The notes beneath the pieces were generated by a model. That model saw nothing but the letters and a program-made list of their open reading frames with translations, made no database searches and had not been told where the DNA came from. A DNA stretch of 64,000 nt from contig CAYXEH010000001.1 in NCBI GenBank assembly GCA_964463915.1, positions 1 through 64,000 on the forward strand. Direction: 5' to 3'. The number at the start of each line of letters is the position of its first letter. The first letter of the stretch is position 1. Origin of the DNA: PUPG01 sp964463915 (GTDB lineage Bacteria > Bacteroidota > Bacteroidia > Bacteroidales > UBA7960). The position numbers and the translations under genes are program-made. Positions 16,114-24,269 of the stretch are shown piece by piece.

Positions 16114-19100
16114 ATGAGTAAGCTCAATATCATCATAAACGGAAAGATCTTTCAGGGATACCAGGGAGAAACCATCCTGGAAATGTCTCGTCGCCTCAAT
16201 ATCGAAATACCCACGCTTTGCAACGACGACAGGCTGGAGCCTTTCTCCTCCTGCTATTTGTGTGTGGTGGAGGTGGAAGGAATGCGTGGCCTGCAACCTG
16301 CCTGCTCAACCAGGGTAACGGAGGGAATGCGTATTGAAACAGATAATGAAAGGGTGCGCAAGTCAAGGCAGTTTGCCCTGGATCTACTGGTAAGTAACCA
16401 TTATGCCGATTGCGTCCCCCCTTGTAAGGAAGAGTGTCCTGCAGGAGTAGATGTGCAGGGATATATCTCCATGATTAGCAAGGGGAAATACAGGGAAGCC
16501 GTTGAACTGATCAAACAGACCAATCCTCTGCCGGCCATATGCGGCAGGGTTTGCGTCCGGCCGTGTGAGGATGTCTGCCGTCGCAACCTACTGGAAGAAG
16601 TGGGTGTTGGAATTGATTACCTGAAACGCTACACCTCTGACATCGACCTTTTCTCTCCGGATCGTTTCATGCCTGAAGTAAAACCGGATACGGGGAAGAA
16701 TGTGGCCGTAATCGGAGCAGGGCCCGGAGGGCTCACCGCAGCTTACTTCCTGGCCAAAGAAGGGCACCGGGTGGAAATTTTCGAGGCTCATAAACATGCC
16801 GGCGGGATGCTTCGTTACGGAATCCCTCCCTATCGTCTTCCCAACGACATTATCGACAAGGAGGTTGAAGGGATTACCAGGCTGGGGGTAAAGATCCACT
16901 ATGAACAAAAACTCGGTGACAACCTGAGTTATCAAACACTGAAAGACCAGTTCGACTCGGTAATCCTGGGGATCGGCTCACAGAAAGGAACCGGGATTGG
17001 ATGCGAAAACGACGATGCCGGTAATATTTTTTCCGGAATCGACTTTTTAAGGAACATGGAGGCGACCGGGCAGAAGTATGACTTCACCGGAAAAAGGGTG
17101 GCAGTGATTGGTGGGGGAAACACAGCCATGGACTGTTGCCGGACAGCGAAACGCTGTGGGGCTGAAGAGGTAACGGTCATTTACCGGCGTACTGAAAAGG
17201 AAATGCCCGCAAACCCCATTGAGATTCATGAATCCAAACTGGAAGGGATCAATTATATGTTTCTGACTGCCCCGGCCAAAGTGAATAAAGATGACGAGGG
17301 CAATCTGGAATCCCTGACCTGCATACGAATGCAGCTCGGAGAACCTGACGCTTCGGGAAGAAGGCGGCCGGTTAAAATTGAAGGTTCCGAATTTGATGTA
17401 GAATTGGATTACATCCTGGCAGCCATCGGTCAAAAAACAGTGGTCGATTTTATTGAGGATATCAGCAAGCACTCAGATAAAGAACTGAAACTCAACAAAT
17501 GGGGCGACATTGATGCTGCTCAGGGTACTTTACAAACTTCCATTGACAGTGTGTTTGCCTGTGGAGACGGGGTCACAGGCCCGGCCACCCTGATAGAAGC
17601 CATCGCCCAAGGGAGGATTGCTGCACAAAGTTGCAATAAATTCCTTGGACAACAACCGGTGACTCCAGCAGACAAAGAGTTTCTGAGCAAAAAAGACAAC
17701 TTTGAAAAACAACAGAAAGAAGAATACCAGGGATATTTCCAGGCACAGCTCAGGGAGGAAATGCCTACCCTGGATCCGGATAAAAGAAACAATTTTGAGG
17801 AGGTGGAAAGGGGCTATTCTGATGAGGCAGCCCAAAATGAAACGCAACGTTGCCTGGAGTGTGGTTGTTCTGAACTCCATACCTGCGACCTGAAACAATA
17901 TGCCACCACCTACGGGGCGGAGCAGAAAAAATTCGGGGGAGATTATAAAAAGCACCACGTAGACTTTTCCCACCCTTATGTGGAAATTGACAACAACAAG
18001 TGTATCCTGTGCTCCCGTTGCATCAGGATTTGCTCCGAAATGAACGGCGCCAATGCACTGGGCCTGGTAAACCGGGGGTTCGAAACCTATGTGGCTCCAA
18101 GTATGGATGGTCCTTTATCGGCCACAAACTGCGACTCATGCGGTTTATGTATTGATACCTGCCCCACCGGGGCAATCACGGAAAACGTTCCTTTTAAAAC
18201 CATGCCGGTCAAAACAGACATGACCACTACAATCTGCAATTATTGCTCTATCGGATGTACGGTTTCCTATCACCATAAAGACGGGTTTGCAGGAAGGGCC
18301 ACAGGAAGTGCAGGACTGGTGAACAAGGACGGCAGTATCTGCCGGCAAGCCAAGTTCGGCTACCGTTACCTGAATGAGTCCGGTCGCCTTACCCATCCTA
18401 TGAAGAAAGTAAATGGAAGTTTTGAAGCGATCAGTTTCAGGGAAGCATGGAAGCTCATCAAGGAGAAGGTTGCAGCAGTCCGGCCCGAAGAAAACGGGGT
18501 ATATATCGGGGCAAGACTGACCAATGAAGAGATCTACCTGCTTCAGAAGCTGGCAAGGGCCGGATTGGGCACGGCTAATGTGGATAGTTTCCATTATATG
18601 GGCCGCGGAAACGGTTACCTGGAAAACAGTCGTCACGTGGTCCCGATGGATCAGATCCGTCAGGCCAAAAAAATCTATTTTCTGGACAGTGAGATAAGCA
18701 AGGACAACCCGGTAGCAGGGTTTTATGCCGTCAATACCGCTTTTAAGGAAGCCGCAAAGCTGGAGTTGATCACCACAAGGGAAAATAGCAGCATGGCGCA
18801 TAAGGCTGATATCGTTACCGGTATTCAGTCCCCTTACCATTTTGTCAAGGCAACCATCCATTTTATCCTGTCCAATAAAATGGAGAATGGGGTGTACCTT
18901 GATGATCACTGCATGGATTTTGACAGCTACCGTAAGAAAGCACTTTCAGAAAGCTTTGACAAACTGATCCGGGAGGCCGGATGTACGCCGGGACAAATTG
19001 CCCGCTTTGCAGAGGAATTCAACAGGGAAGCCCAGGCACTGATCATGTTTTCTGAGAAGGACCTTTCGGCCAACACCTGCCAGGAATTACGGAACCTTTG

Positions 19101-19836
19101 TCATCTGACCGGGAAATCCGGCAAAACGGGAACCGGCCTTCTCCCACTTAAGGAAAAGAACAATGCACAGGGGCTCTTTGATATGGGTGCAAACTCAAAA
19201 CTTGCACCAGGAGGAGGGGACATCCGCAATGACAAAGTGAGGGCCTCCCTTGCTGAGGCATGGAAAGTAAGCAACCTGCCCGCCGAAGCAACAGAGGAAC
19301 AGTGGGAACTCCTTAATTCAGGTAAAATTAAAAATGCATTTATCTTCGGAGAAGACCCCCTGGGATGCGCCATCAATAAAGAGGAGATGGAAAGAGCCCT
19401 GGACAAAACCGGGTTTCTGGTGGTACAGGATCTGTTTATGAGTGAAACAGCCGGTAAAGCCGACCTGGTGTTGCCGGCATCCCTGCATATGGAGATCGGT
19501 GGCAGTTTTACCAATACCCAGCGATTCATCCAGCAATTTGAGGCCAATTGGTCAGGGCCGTTGAAAAAGAACAGCTTTGACCAGCTACTCAATTTGCTTG
19601 CTTTATTTGATGTGAAAGCTGATTACGAAGGACCGGCTGAGGTTATGCTGGAAACAGCTGCCATGATGCAGGCTGCCGCTGAATCTGCCAGTGGCCCATG
19701 CAGGCTGGTACACACAGACAATGACAACCAGGACAGGAAATTTGATTATGGATGCGACATCCTGACCAAAAAATTCGAAACAGCCTGGAATGAATCATTT
19801 AACAACATTAAAGAAACAAGCTATGAAAACGTTTAA
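16114..19836 (+). CDS. Fused 2Fe-2S / GltD-like / ferredoxin / NuoG-like oxidoreductase subunit
   Basis: A 1240-residue multidomain redox protein. Residues 1-80 are a plant-type 2Fe-2S domain (Cys36, 47, 50, 64). Residues about 95-515 are GltD/NfnB-like: cysteine-rich entry CVPPCKEECPAG and CGRVCVRPCEDVC, the FAD motif GAGPGG (201-206), the NAD(P)H motif GGGNTAMD (333-340) and FACGDG (481-486). Further cysteines lie at 580-591 and a ferredoxin-like pair at 630-683. The molybdopterin-oxidoreductase Fe-S domain keeps C708, C711, C715 and C743, and a NuoG-like domain runs to the end. I see no Cys/Sec-His pair expected for formate dehydrogenase and no H-cluster motif, so the last domain is probably structural or electron-carrying. 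The role as ferredoxin/NAD/NADP bifurcating transhydrogenase subunit is inference. Confidence 0.85.
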   Translation: MSKLNIIINGKIFQGYQGETILEMSRRLNIEIPTLCNDDRLEPFSSCYLCVVEVEGMRGLQPACSTRVTEGMRIETDNERVRKSRQFALDLLVSNHYADCVPPCKEECPAGVDVQGYISMISKGKYREAVELIKQTNPLPAICGRVCVRPCEDVCRRNLLEEVGVGIDYLKRYTSDIDLFSPDRFMPEVKPDTGKNVAVIGAGPGGLTAAYFLAKEGHRVEIFEAHKHAGGMLRYGIPPYRLPNDIIDKEVEGITRLGVKIHYEQKLGDNLSYQTLKDQFDSVILGIGSQKGTGIGCENDDAGNIFSGIDFLRNMEATGQKYDFTGKRVAVIGGGNTAMDCCRTAKRCGAEEVTVIYRRTEKEMPANPIEIHESKLEGINYMFLTAPAKVNKDDEGNLESLTCIRMQLGEPDASGRRRPVKIEGSEFDVELDYILAAIGQKTVVDFIEDISKHSDKELKLNKWGDIDAAQGTLQTSIDSVFACGDGVTGPATLIEAIAQGRIAAQSCNKFLGQQPVTPADKEFLSKKDNFEKQQKEEYQGYFQAQLREEMPTLDPDKRNNFEEVERGYSDEAAQNETQRCLECGCSELHTCDLKQYATTYGAEQKKFGGDYKKHHVDFSHPYVEIDNNKCILCSRCIRICSEMNGANALGLVNRGFETYVAPSMDGPLSATNCDSCGLCIDTCPTGAITENVPFKTMPVKTDMTTTICNYCSIGCTVSYHHKDGFAGRATGSAGLVNKDGSICRQAKFGYRYLNESGRLTHPMKKVNGSFEAISFREAWKLIKEKVAAVRPEENGVYIGARLTNEEIYLLQKLARAGLGTANVDSFHYMGRGNGYLENSRHVVPMDQIRQAKKIYFLDSEISKDNPVAGFYAVNTAFKEAAKLELITTRENSSMAHKADIVTGIQSPYHFVKATIHFILSNKMENGVYLDDHCMDFDSYRKKALSESFDKLIREAGCTPGQIARFAEEFNREAQALIMFSEKDLSANTCQELRNLCHLTGKSGKTGTGLLPLKEKNNAQGLFDMGANSKLAPGGGDIRNDKVRASLAEAWKVSNLPAEATEEQWELLNSGKIKNAFIFGEDPLGCAINKEEMERALDKTGFLVVQDLFMSETAGKADLVLPASLHMEIGGSFTNTQRFIQQFEANWSGPLKKNSFDQLLNLLALFDVKADYEGPAEVMLETAAMMQAAAESASGPCRLVHTDNDNQDRKFDYGCDILTKKFETAWNESFNNIKETSYENV

Positions 19837-20278
19837 CTCTGTAGATGAGATCCTTGATTTTGCCATGCAATCAGAACAGGAGGCTGTGGATTTCTACAAC
19901 GGGCTGGCAGAAAGAATGAAAAACGAGGAAATGAAACAGGTTTTCCTCCAGTTTGCCAGGGAAGAAGTCGGACACAAAGCAAGGCTCCGTAAAATCAAAG
20001 AAGAAGGACTGTTTGACATGGATGTGGAGAAAGTGAAAGATCTTAAGATCGCCGATTACGTTGTTCAGTCAGGGGATGCCGGTGAGATGGAATACAGGGA
20101 TGCCCTGATACTTGCCATGAAAAAGGAAAAAGCAGCCTTTAAGCTATACACGAAGCTTTCGGAACGCACGGACCATCCTGAACTCCGGAAAGTATTTCAG
20201 GCACTGGCCGTAGAAGAATCCAAACACAAACTTCGGTTCGAACTTGAATACGATGACCATGTGATGCGTGAAAACTAA
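19823..20278 (+). CDS. Ferritin-like (rubrerythrin-type) di-iron protein
   Basis: A 151-residue four-helix protein beginning MKTFNSVDEILDFAM. Iron ligands of the rubrerythrin/ferritin-like family appear as SEQEAVDFYNGLAER, REEVGHKARL, MKKEKAAFKLY and AVEESKHKLRFE, that is E and ExxH in both helix pairs. There is no rubredoxin Fe(SCys)4 tail. The ATG lies inside the last codons of the preceding redox gene (14-bp overlap), implying coupled translation and a link to oxygen or peroxide protection of that complex (inference). A start further upstream at 19790 is possible in frame but would extend the overlap. Followed by a strong terminator. Confidence 0.88.
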   Translation: MKTFNSVDEILDFAMQSEQEAVDFYNGLAERMKNEEMKQVFLQFAREEVGHKARLRKIKEEGLFDMDVEKVKDLKIADYVVQSGDAGEMEYRDALILAMKKEKAAFKLYTKLSERTDHPELRKVFQALAVEESKHKLRFELEYDDHVMREN

Positions 20279-20295
20279 TTTTTCATTTAGGAAAT

Positions 20296-20340
20296 TGCAA
20301 AGAAAAGGGGACCTCATTCTGAAGTCCCCTTTTCTTTGCA
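20296..20340. terminator. Bidirectional terminator, 17-bp perfect stem
   Basis: The arms at 20296-20312 and 20324-20340 are perfect inverted repeats (TGCAAAGAAAAGGGGAC and its complement) around an 11-nt loop. They lie between the convergent ferritin-like and hsp20 genes; the A-rich and T-rich ends of the stem serve both directions. Confidence 0.85.
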
Positions 20341-20357
20341 TGCCCAATAGAAATCAG

Positions 20358-20795
20358 TTATGAAATATCAATTTGCTTTGGCGCTTTGCGCCTGGCTTCT
20401 TCCCGTTTCGGGATAACCACCAGTAAAATACCGTCCTTGTGTTTGGCCTTGATATTTTCGGCATCCACCGCATCAGGTAAGCTAAAAGAACGGCTGAAGG
20501 ATGAATAGCTAAACTCTCTGCGCATGTACTTATCCCCATCCTTTTGCTCATCTTTATGCTCTTTTTCAGATGAGATGGTAAGTACATTGTTGTCCAGATC
20601 TACTTTAAAATCTTTTTTGTCCAACCCTGGTGCAGCCACTTCAATCTGGTAATCGTCATTGGTTTCCTTGACATTTACAGCAGGTGTGCTGATCCCGGGC
20701 TGTTCACTGAAAACACTATCCATCCAATCCTTTCCGAAAAATTCATCAATAAAACTGGGCATGTTTTCACGGTTTCGTCTTCGCATTGGTAACAT
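20358..20795 (-). CDS. Small heat shock protein, Hsp20 family
   Basis: 145-residue alpha-crystallin-type holdase chaperone. The N-terminal arm MPSFIDEFFGKDWMDSVF is typical of Bacteroidota Hsp20. The alpha-crystallin domain begins near VNVKETNDDYQIEVAAPGLD and contains LTISSEKEH. The C-terminal part has GILLVVIPK in place of the classical G-x-L anchor region. The ATG at 20795 is supported by an unusually good Shine-Dalgarno sequence (AGGAGG) 8 nt upstream, rare in this genome. It faces the methyltransferase gene across a 267-bp region with repeated ATGGCAT motifs that could be regulatory. Confidence 0.95.
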   Translation of the reverse strand: MLPMRRRNRENMPSFIDEFFGKDWMDSVFSEQPGISTPAVNVKETNDDYQIEVAAPGLDKKDFKVDLDNNVLTISSEKEHKDEQKDGDKYMRREFSYSSFSRSFSLPDAVDAENIKAKHKDGILLVVIPKREEARRKAPKQIDIS

Positions 20796-20802
20796 ACGAC
20801 AA

Positions 20803-20809
20803 CCCTCCT
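20803..20809 (-). promoter_or_regulatory. Strong Shine-Dalgarno site of hsp20
   Basis: The minus strand reads AAGGAGGG ending 7-8 nt before the ATG at 20795. Most other genes here have no such site, so it decides this start and suggests high translation after stress. Confidence 0.6.
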
Positions 20810-20866
20810 TTTTTTTGGTTAATACTATTGTTAGTTTGTTATTTCATCCAATCATATTCAAATGAT

Positions 20867-20960
20867 ATGCCATTTTACCTTGTAGCCGAATGACATCATA
20901 ACATTACGCCATTATGGCATTTTTAAAAAACCCATTACATGTTTTGTGTCATTATGGCAT
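20867..20960. promoter_or_regulatory. Repeated ATGGCAT motifs, possible operator
   Basis: CATTATGGCAT occurs at 20910-20920 and again at 20950-20960, exactly 40 bp apart. The first copy lies in GCCATTATGGC, whose arms are perfectly palindromic. A reverse copy ATGCCAT is at 20867-20873. They sit between divergent hsp20 and methyltransferase genes, so a dimeric regulator could bind here. No regulator is identified. Confidence 0.35.
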
Positions 20961-21009
20961 CTTATTTTCGATAATCTTATCTGTATTGACAGATGAACCT
21001 GTAAATGTG

Positions 21010-21017
21010 TACTTTTG
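21010..21017 (+). promoter_or_regulatory. Putative -7 box for the methyltransferase gene
   Basis: TACTTTTG, an exact TAnnTTTG match, lies 45 bp before the ATG at 21063. ATTG at 20984-20987 is a weak -33 candidate at a slightly long 22-bp spacing. Confidence 0.4.
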
Positions 21018-21062
21018 ACAGAGCCGTTGTATAATAGCCACTGCCTTTAATTAATCACACTG

Positions 21063-22169
21063 ATGATTGACAGCAAACCGGAGTGTTTACCTGAAGAATT
21101 GATTCGGCCTGTCATCCGTCCTTCCGGCCAGGCCACCGGAGAAAATATTCCGGAAATGTATCCGGGCACACCCTTCGGAGCAATGTACCGCTTGTTGAAA
21201 AACCACCAGGCCATTTGCCTGCGCGGCAGCTGGGGTTTTGCCATGACATTCTACGCCTGGCTTAAAAAGAAAACAACCAGCCTTTACCCCATTGGCGGTT
21301 ACGAATCATCGCGGCGACAGCAGGATGCGCTGAAGGCAATATTCTCTGGTTTCTGGGTTCCAGTAGAAGAACACCGGGTCACCCTCGAAAAAGCCCCCAA
21401 AAACCCATGGCTCCGGTCTTTTTACCCGAATCATGAGTCATTCCTGATCAATTTCTCAGATCTACTTGGAATGAACGGGGCCAGGCAATGGTTTGAAAAA
21501 GGGATCCAATACCCCGTACTAAATCACCCGATACATCCATTTTATGGAGTTTATTTCCCGACACGGCATGAGCACCTTCACCTGCTGGATGACTGGTTAA
21601 AAGACCATAACCGGTTTCAGAAAGCTGTGGATATCGGCTGTGGCTGCGGGGTGCTGTCATTTATTCTTTACAAGCATGGCATCAGAACCATTCACGCCAC
21701 AGACATTAACCCCAATGCAGTATACAGTTTCCGGCAAGACCTCCGGCGGTTAAACCATCAGATGCAGAAAAATGTAAACGTGGAACAAGCCAGCCTGCTG
21801 GGATCTTCTCGCCCTTCCCCCAATGACCTTGTGGTCTTCAACCCCCCATGGATTCCCGAAAACCCACAAAAAATGATGGATACTGCTTTTTATTTCGAAG
21901 ACCGGTTCTTTGATGACTTTTTCAGCGAGATGGATAAAACCTGCATGCCAGGAACGACCATCGCCCTGATTTTTTCCGATTTCAGTATCGCCGCAGGTAT
22001 TGCGACCGAACATCCCGTAGAACAGGCATTGCAAAAACATCAGAGCCATTTCAGCTTGCTTTCACGTATCCAACAACCGGTAAGACAGAAAGTATCACTG
22101 AAAAAATCATGGATACAACAGGTACGCAATAAAGAAACAGTGGAATTATTTGTTATAAGGAAAGACTGA
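21063..22169 (+). CDS. SAM-dependent methyltransferase (class I, NPPW type)
   Basis: 368 residues. The C-terminal half is a class I methyltransferase: motif I AVDIGCGCGVLSF, the acidic loop HATDINPNAVYSF, and the catalytic motif FNPPWIPENPQ. The NPPW form is that of enzymes methylating exocyclic amino groups of nucleic acid bases or glutamine (HemK/RsmC/RlmG kind). The N-terminal ~170 residues do not match a family I recognise and may bind substrate. Target unknown. The stop codon TGA at 22167 falls inside the first unit of a 23-bp tandem repeat. It converges on a GNAT gene. Confidence 0.8.
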   Translation: MIDSKPECLPEELIRPVIRPSGQATGENIPEMYPGTPFGAMYRLLKNHQAICLRGSWGFAMTFYAWLKKKTTSLYPIGGYESSRRQQDALKAIFSGFWVPVEEHRVTLEKAPKNPWLRSFYPNHESFLINFSDLLGMNGARQWFEKGIQYPVLNHPIHPFYGVYFPTRHEHLHLLDDWLKDHNRFQKAVDIGCGCGVLSFILYKHGIRTIHATDINPNAVYSFRQDLRRLNHQMQKNVNVEQASLLGSSRPSPNDLVVFNPPWIPENPQKMMDTAFYFEDRFFDDFFSEMDKTCMPGTTIALIFSDFSIAAGIATEHPVEQALQKHQSHFSLLSRIQQPVRQKVSLKKSWIQQVRNKETVELFVIRKD

Positions 22170-22258
22170 TCAGGTTGATTCAGGAATTCTGATCAGGTCG
22201 GCTCAGGAATACTTGTTCAGGCCAGCTCGGAAGCACCTATCAGGTCGGCTCAAACAAG
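22166..22258. repeat. 23-bp tandem repeat array, four units
   Basis: Four imperfect units start at 22166, 22189, 22212 and 22236. The core is CTGATCAGGTCGGCTCAGGA, with the palindrome CTGATCAG at the head of units 1 and 2. Unit 1 contains the methyltransferase stop codon and unit 4 contains the minus-strand stop codon of the GNAT gene, so the array fills the whole convergent interval and both genes end inside it. Confidence 0.85.
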
Positions 22259-22957
22259 CTTTACCCAGCTAACCTCCCGGTCAAAAGCAAAGCCCAGCTT
22301 CTTTACCAGATTGATCGACTGATGGTTATGAGGCTCAATATTCACAAAGACGGGCTTTTTCCTGCCTTGCTTCTCGATTACTAAAAAGCGCATAATGCTT
22401 TCCCCCAATCCCTGTCCACGGTAATCCGGTATGACATGTAAAAAACCCATGGAGCTGTCATCATGAGTCAGCCCCCATCCTACCAATTCCCCATTGATCC
22501 AGATTCCTGCTGATACATCCTTTTGCAGGCGGTCTTTAATATAGGCTTCAGAAGTAAAATCCTTATAGGCGGAATGGCTGAAAATATAATTGGCCATAGA
22601 AGGATCAAGTGACTGGGAAATGTGGTCGGTTGGCTCCACGGTTTTTCCTTCCGGCAGGTAGTACCTATGGGTAGTGAGCTTCCATTCAATTTTACGGGTG
22701 TGAGTCAGCACAGGTAACATCCATTCCTCTACATTGGCAAAATATAAGCTTTCAAAACCAAAAAGTTCCAGCAAAACAAGCAGATCTTCCGGGTTATCAC
22801 CGCAAAGGAAAGTCCAGAGGTAATCGCTTTTTCCGCACACAAGCAGAAAATCATTTTGTTGCATCCACTTCCATACGGGATAGTTGGCAAAAAAGCCTTT
22901 CACCGGTAAACTCTGCAAGGGCTTCCTGGAAAGCGAACGTTTCAGTTGTGCATCCAT
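22250..22957 (-). CDS. GNAT family N-acetyltransferase
   Basis: 235 residues from the ATG at 22957 (MDAQLKRSLS); a TTG at 22966 is also in frame. The C-terminal GNAT fold shows the acetyl-CoA loop VIPDYRGQGLGESIMRFLV, then VFVNIEPHNHQSINLVKKLGF, the classic end of an FR47-like domain. The N-terminal half (FLLVCGKSDYLWTFLCGDN) is a degenerate second GNAT-like unit. Substrate unknown. Its stop codon lies within a tandem repeat unit. Upstream lies the aminotransferase gene on the same strand with a gap of about 115 bp. Confidence 0.82.
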   Translation of the reverse strand: MDAQLKRSLSRKPLQSLPVKGFFANYPVWKWMQQNDFLLVCGKSDYLWTFLCGDNPEDLLVLLELFGFESLYFANVEEWMLPVLTHTRKIEWKLTTHRYYLPEGKTVEPTDHISQSLDPSMANYIFSHSAYKDFTSEAYIKDRLQKDVSAGIWINGELVGWGLTHDDSSMGFLHVIPDYRGQGLGESIMRFLVIEKQGRKKPVFVNIEPHNHQSINLVKKLGFAFDREVSWVKLV

Positions 22958-23072
22958 ATACGTCAAAGGTTTACGTACGGATCATGATAGATTGTGGCTT
23001 ACCTATGATAGATCAATAACAGTCTAAAGATACATACATTCTCCACACAAATCAACCGTGATTTTCTTTTCC

Positions 23073-24260
23073 TCAAAGCTGATTTTCTTCCACTGCTTCC
23101 AGTATGATATGACAGGCCTCTTTCACCTCCATTTCTGTAATTGTAAGGGGTGGGGCAATACGTAAACAATTGTCTGCGAACAAGAACCAATCGGTCAACA
23201 CTCCCTTTTGGATGCATCGGTCAATCACCCCCTTGGCCCGGCCGAAATTCTCAAATTCTACTGCCAACAGCAATCCTTTGCCACGTACACCTATAATATC
23301 CGGATGTACAAGCATTTTACGAAAAACATGCTCAAGTTGAGCAGCATTGAGCCAAAGCCTTTCCTCCAGGACCTCTGTAAGGCAAGCTTTTGCGGCAGCC
23401 GCACAAACAGCGTTGCCACCAAAGGTGTTGATATGCCCAAGCACCGGATTTTCAGTCAGACAGCGCATCACCTCTCTTCCAGCAATAAACGCACCAAGAG
23501 GCATTCCACCCCCCAGGGCTTTTGCCAACGTAAGTATATCGGGCACAATACCATAATGACTGAAAGCCCACAAGGCACCTGATCGCCCCATCCCCGCCTG
23601 GATCTCATCAAGGATCAATAAGGCTCCTGTTTCATCACAACGTTTGCGCAAGGCCTTCATGAACGCCTTGTTCGGAACGACAGCCCCAGCCTCCCCCTGA
23701 ATGGTCTCGGCAATGACACAGGCGGTCCGTTCAGATATCTGTGAAAGTTGCTCTGTTGCGCCAAAACACAAATGACGGACATCAGGAAGAAGAGGGCGGA
23801 AAGCATTTTTCAACTTTTCATTTCCGCCCACACTCAATGACCCATGACTACTTCCGTGATAGGCATCATAAAAACTTACGATCTCAGTCCGGCCGGTATA
23901 CCTCTTGGCAAGTTTCAATGCCCCCTCCACAGATTCACTGCCTGAGTTCACAAAGAACACATTGTCCAGTCCGGGCGGTAAATTCTCTACCAGCATTTTC
24001 GCCAGCTCAACCTGGGGAGACTGTACGAACTCACCATAAACCATCAGGTGCAGATACCGTTCTGCCTGCTCTTTAACAGCCTGAACCACTTTGGGATGAC
24101 GGTGGCCCAATGCACTTACTGATATCCCACTGATCAGATCAAGGTACCTCTTACCGTCGGAATCATACATGTACAACCCTTCAGCTTCCTTAATTTCCAG
24201 GGAAAGCGGGAAAGAAGATGTCTGAGCCAGGTGTCGGAGAAAAAGTTCACGTTGGAGCAT
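23073..24260 (-). CDS. Class III PLP aminotransferase (acetylornithine/ornithine type)
   Basis: 395 residues, fold type I. Visible are the cofactor loop NSGSESVEGALKLAKR, the YHGSSHGSLSVGG segment, ETIQGEAG, the acid in LILDEIQAGMGR (D218) and the Schiff-base lysine in LTLAKALGGGMPLG (K247). This fits the acetylornithine/succinylornithine/ornithine aminotransferase subgroup; the exact substrate cannot be fixed and no other arg genes are nearby. The length is normal. The ATG at 24260 directly follows, on the minus strand, a large hairpin repeat element that separates it from rarA. Confidence 0.88.
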   Translation of the reverse strand: MLQRELFLRHLAQTSSFPLSLEIKEAEGLYMYDSDGKRYLDLISGISVSALGHRHPKVVQAVKEQAERYLHLMVYGEFVQSPQVELAKMLVENLPPGLDNVFFVNSGSESVEGALKLAKRYTGRTEIVSFYDAYHGSSHGSLSVGGNEKLKNAFRPLLPDVRHLCFGATEQLSQISERTACVIAETIQGEAGAVVPNKAFMKALRKRCDETGALLILDEIQAGMGRSGALWAFSHYGIVPDILTLAKALGGGMPLGAFIAGREVMRCLTENPVLGHINTFGGNAVCAAAAKACLTEVLEERLWLNAAQLEHVFRKMLVHPDIIGVRGKGLLLAVEFENFGRAKGVIDRCIQKGVLTDWFLFADNCLRIAPPLTITEMEVKEACHIILEAVEENQL

Positions 24261-24269
24261 ATTTTATTG

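Noticed and set aside
18145..18909. 254-residue open frame on the minus strand
   Set aside because: Antisense shadow of the 1240-residue oxidoreductase gene.
16114..19836. Formate dehydrogenase or [FeFe] hydrogenase catalytic subunit
   Set aside because: No Cys/Sec-His formate dehydrogenase site, no in-frame TGA for selenocysteine, and no H-cluster motifs.
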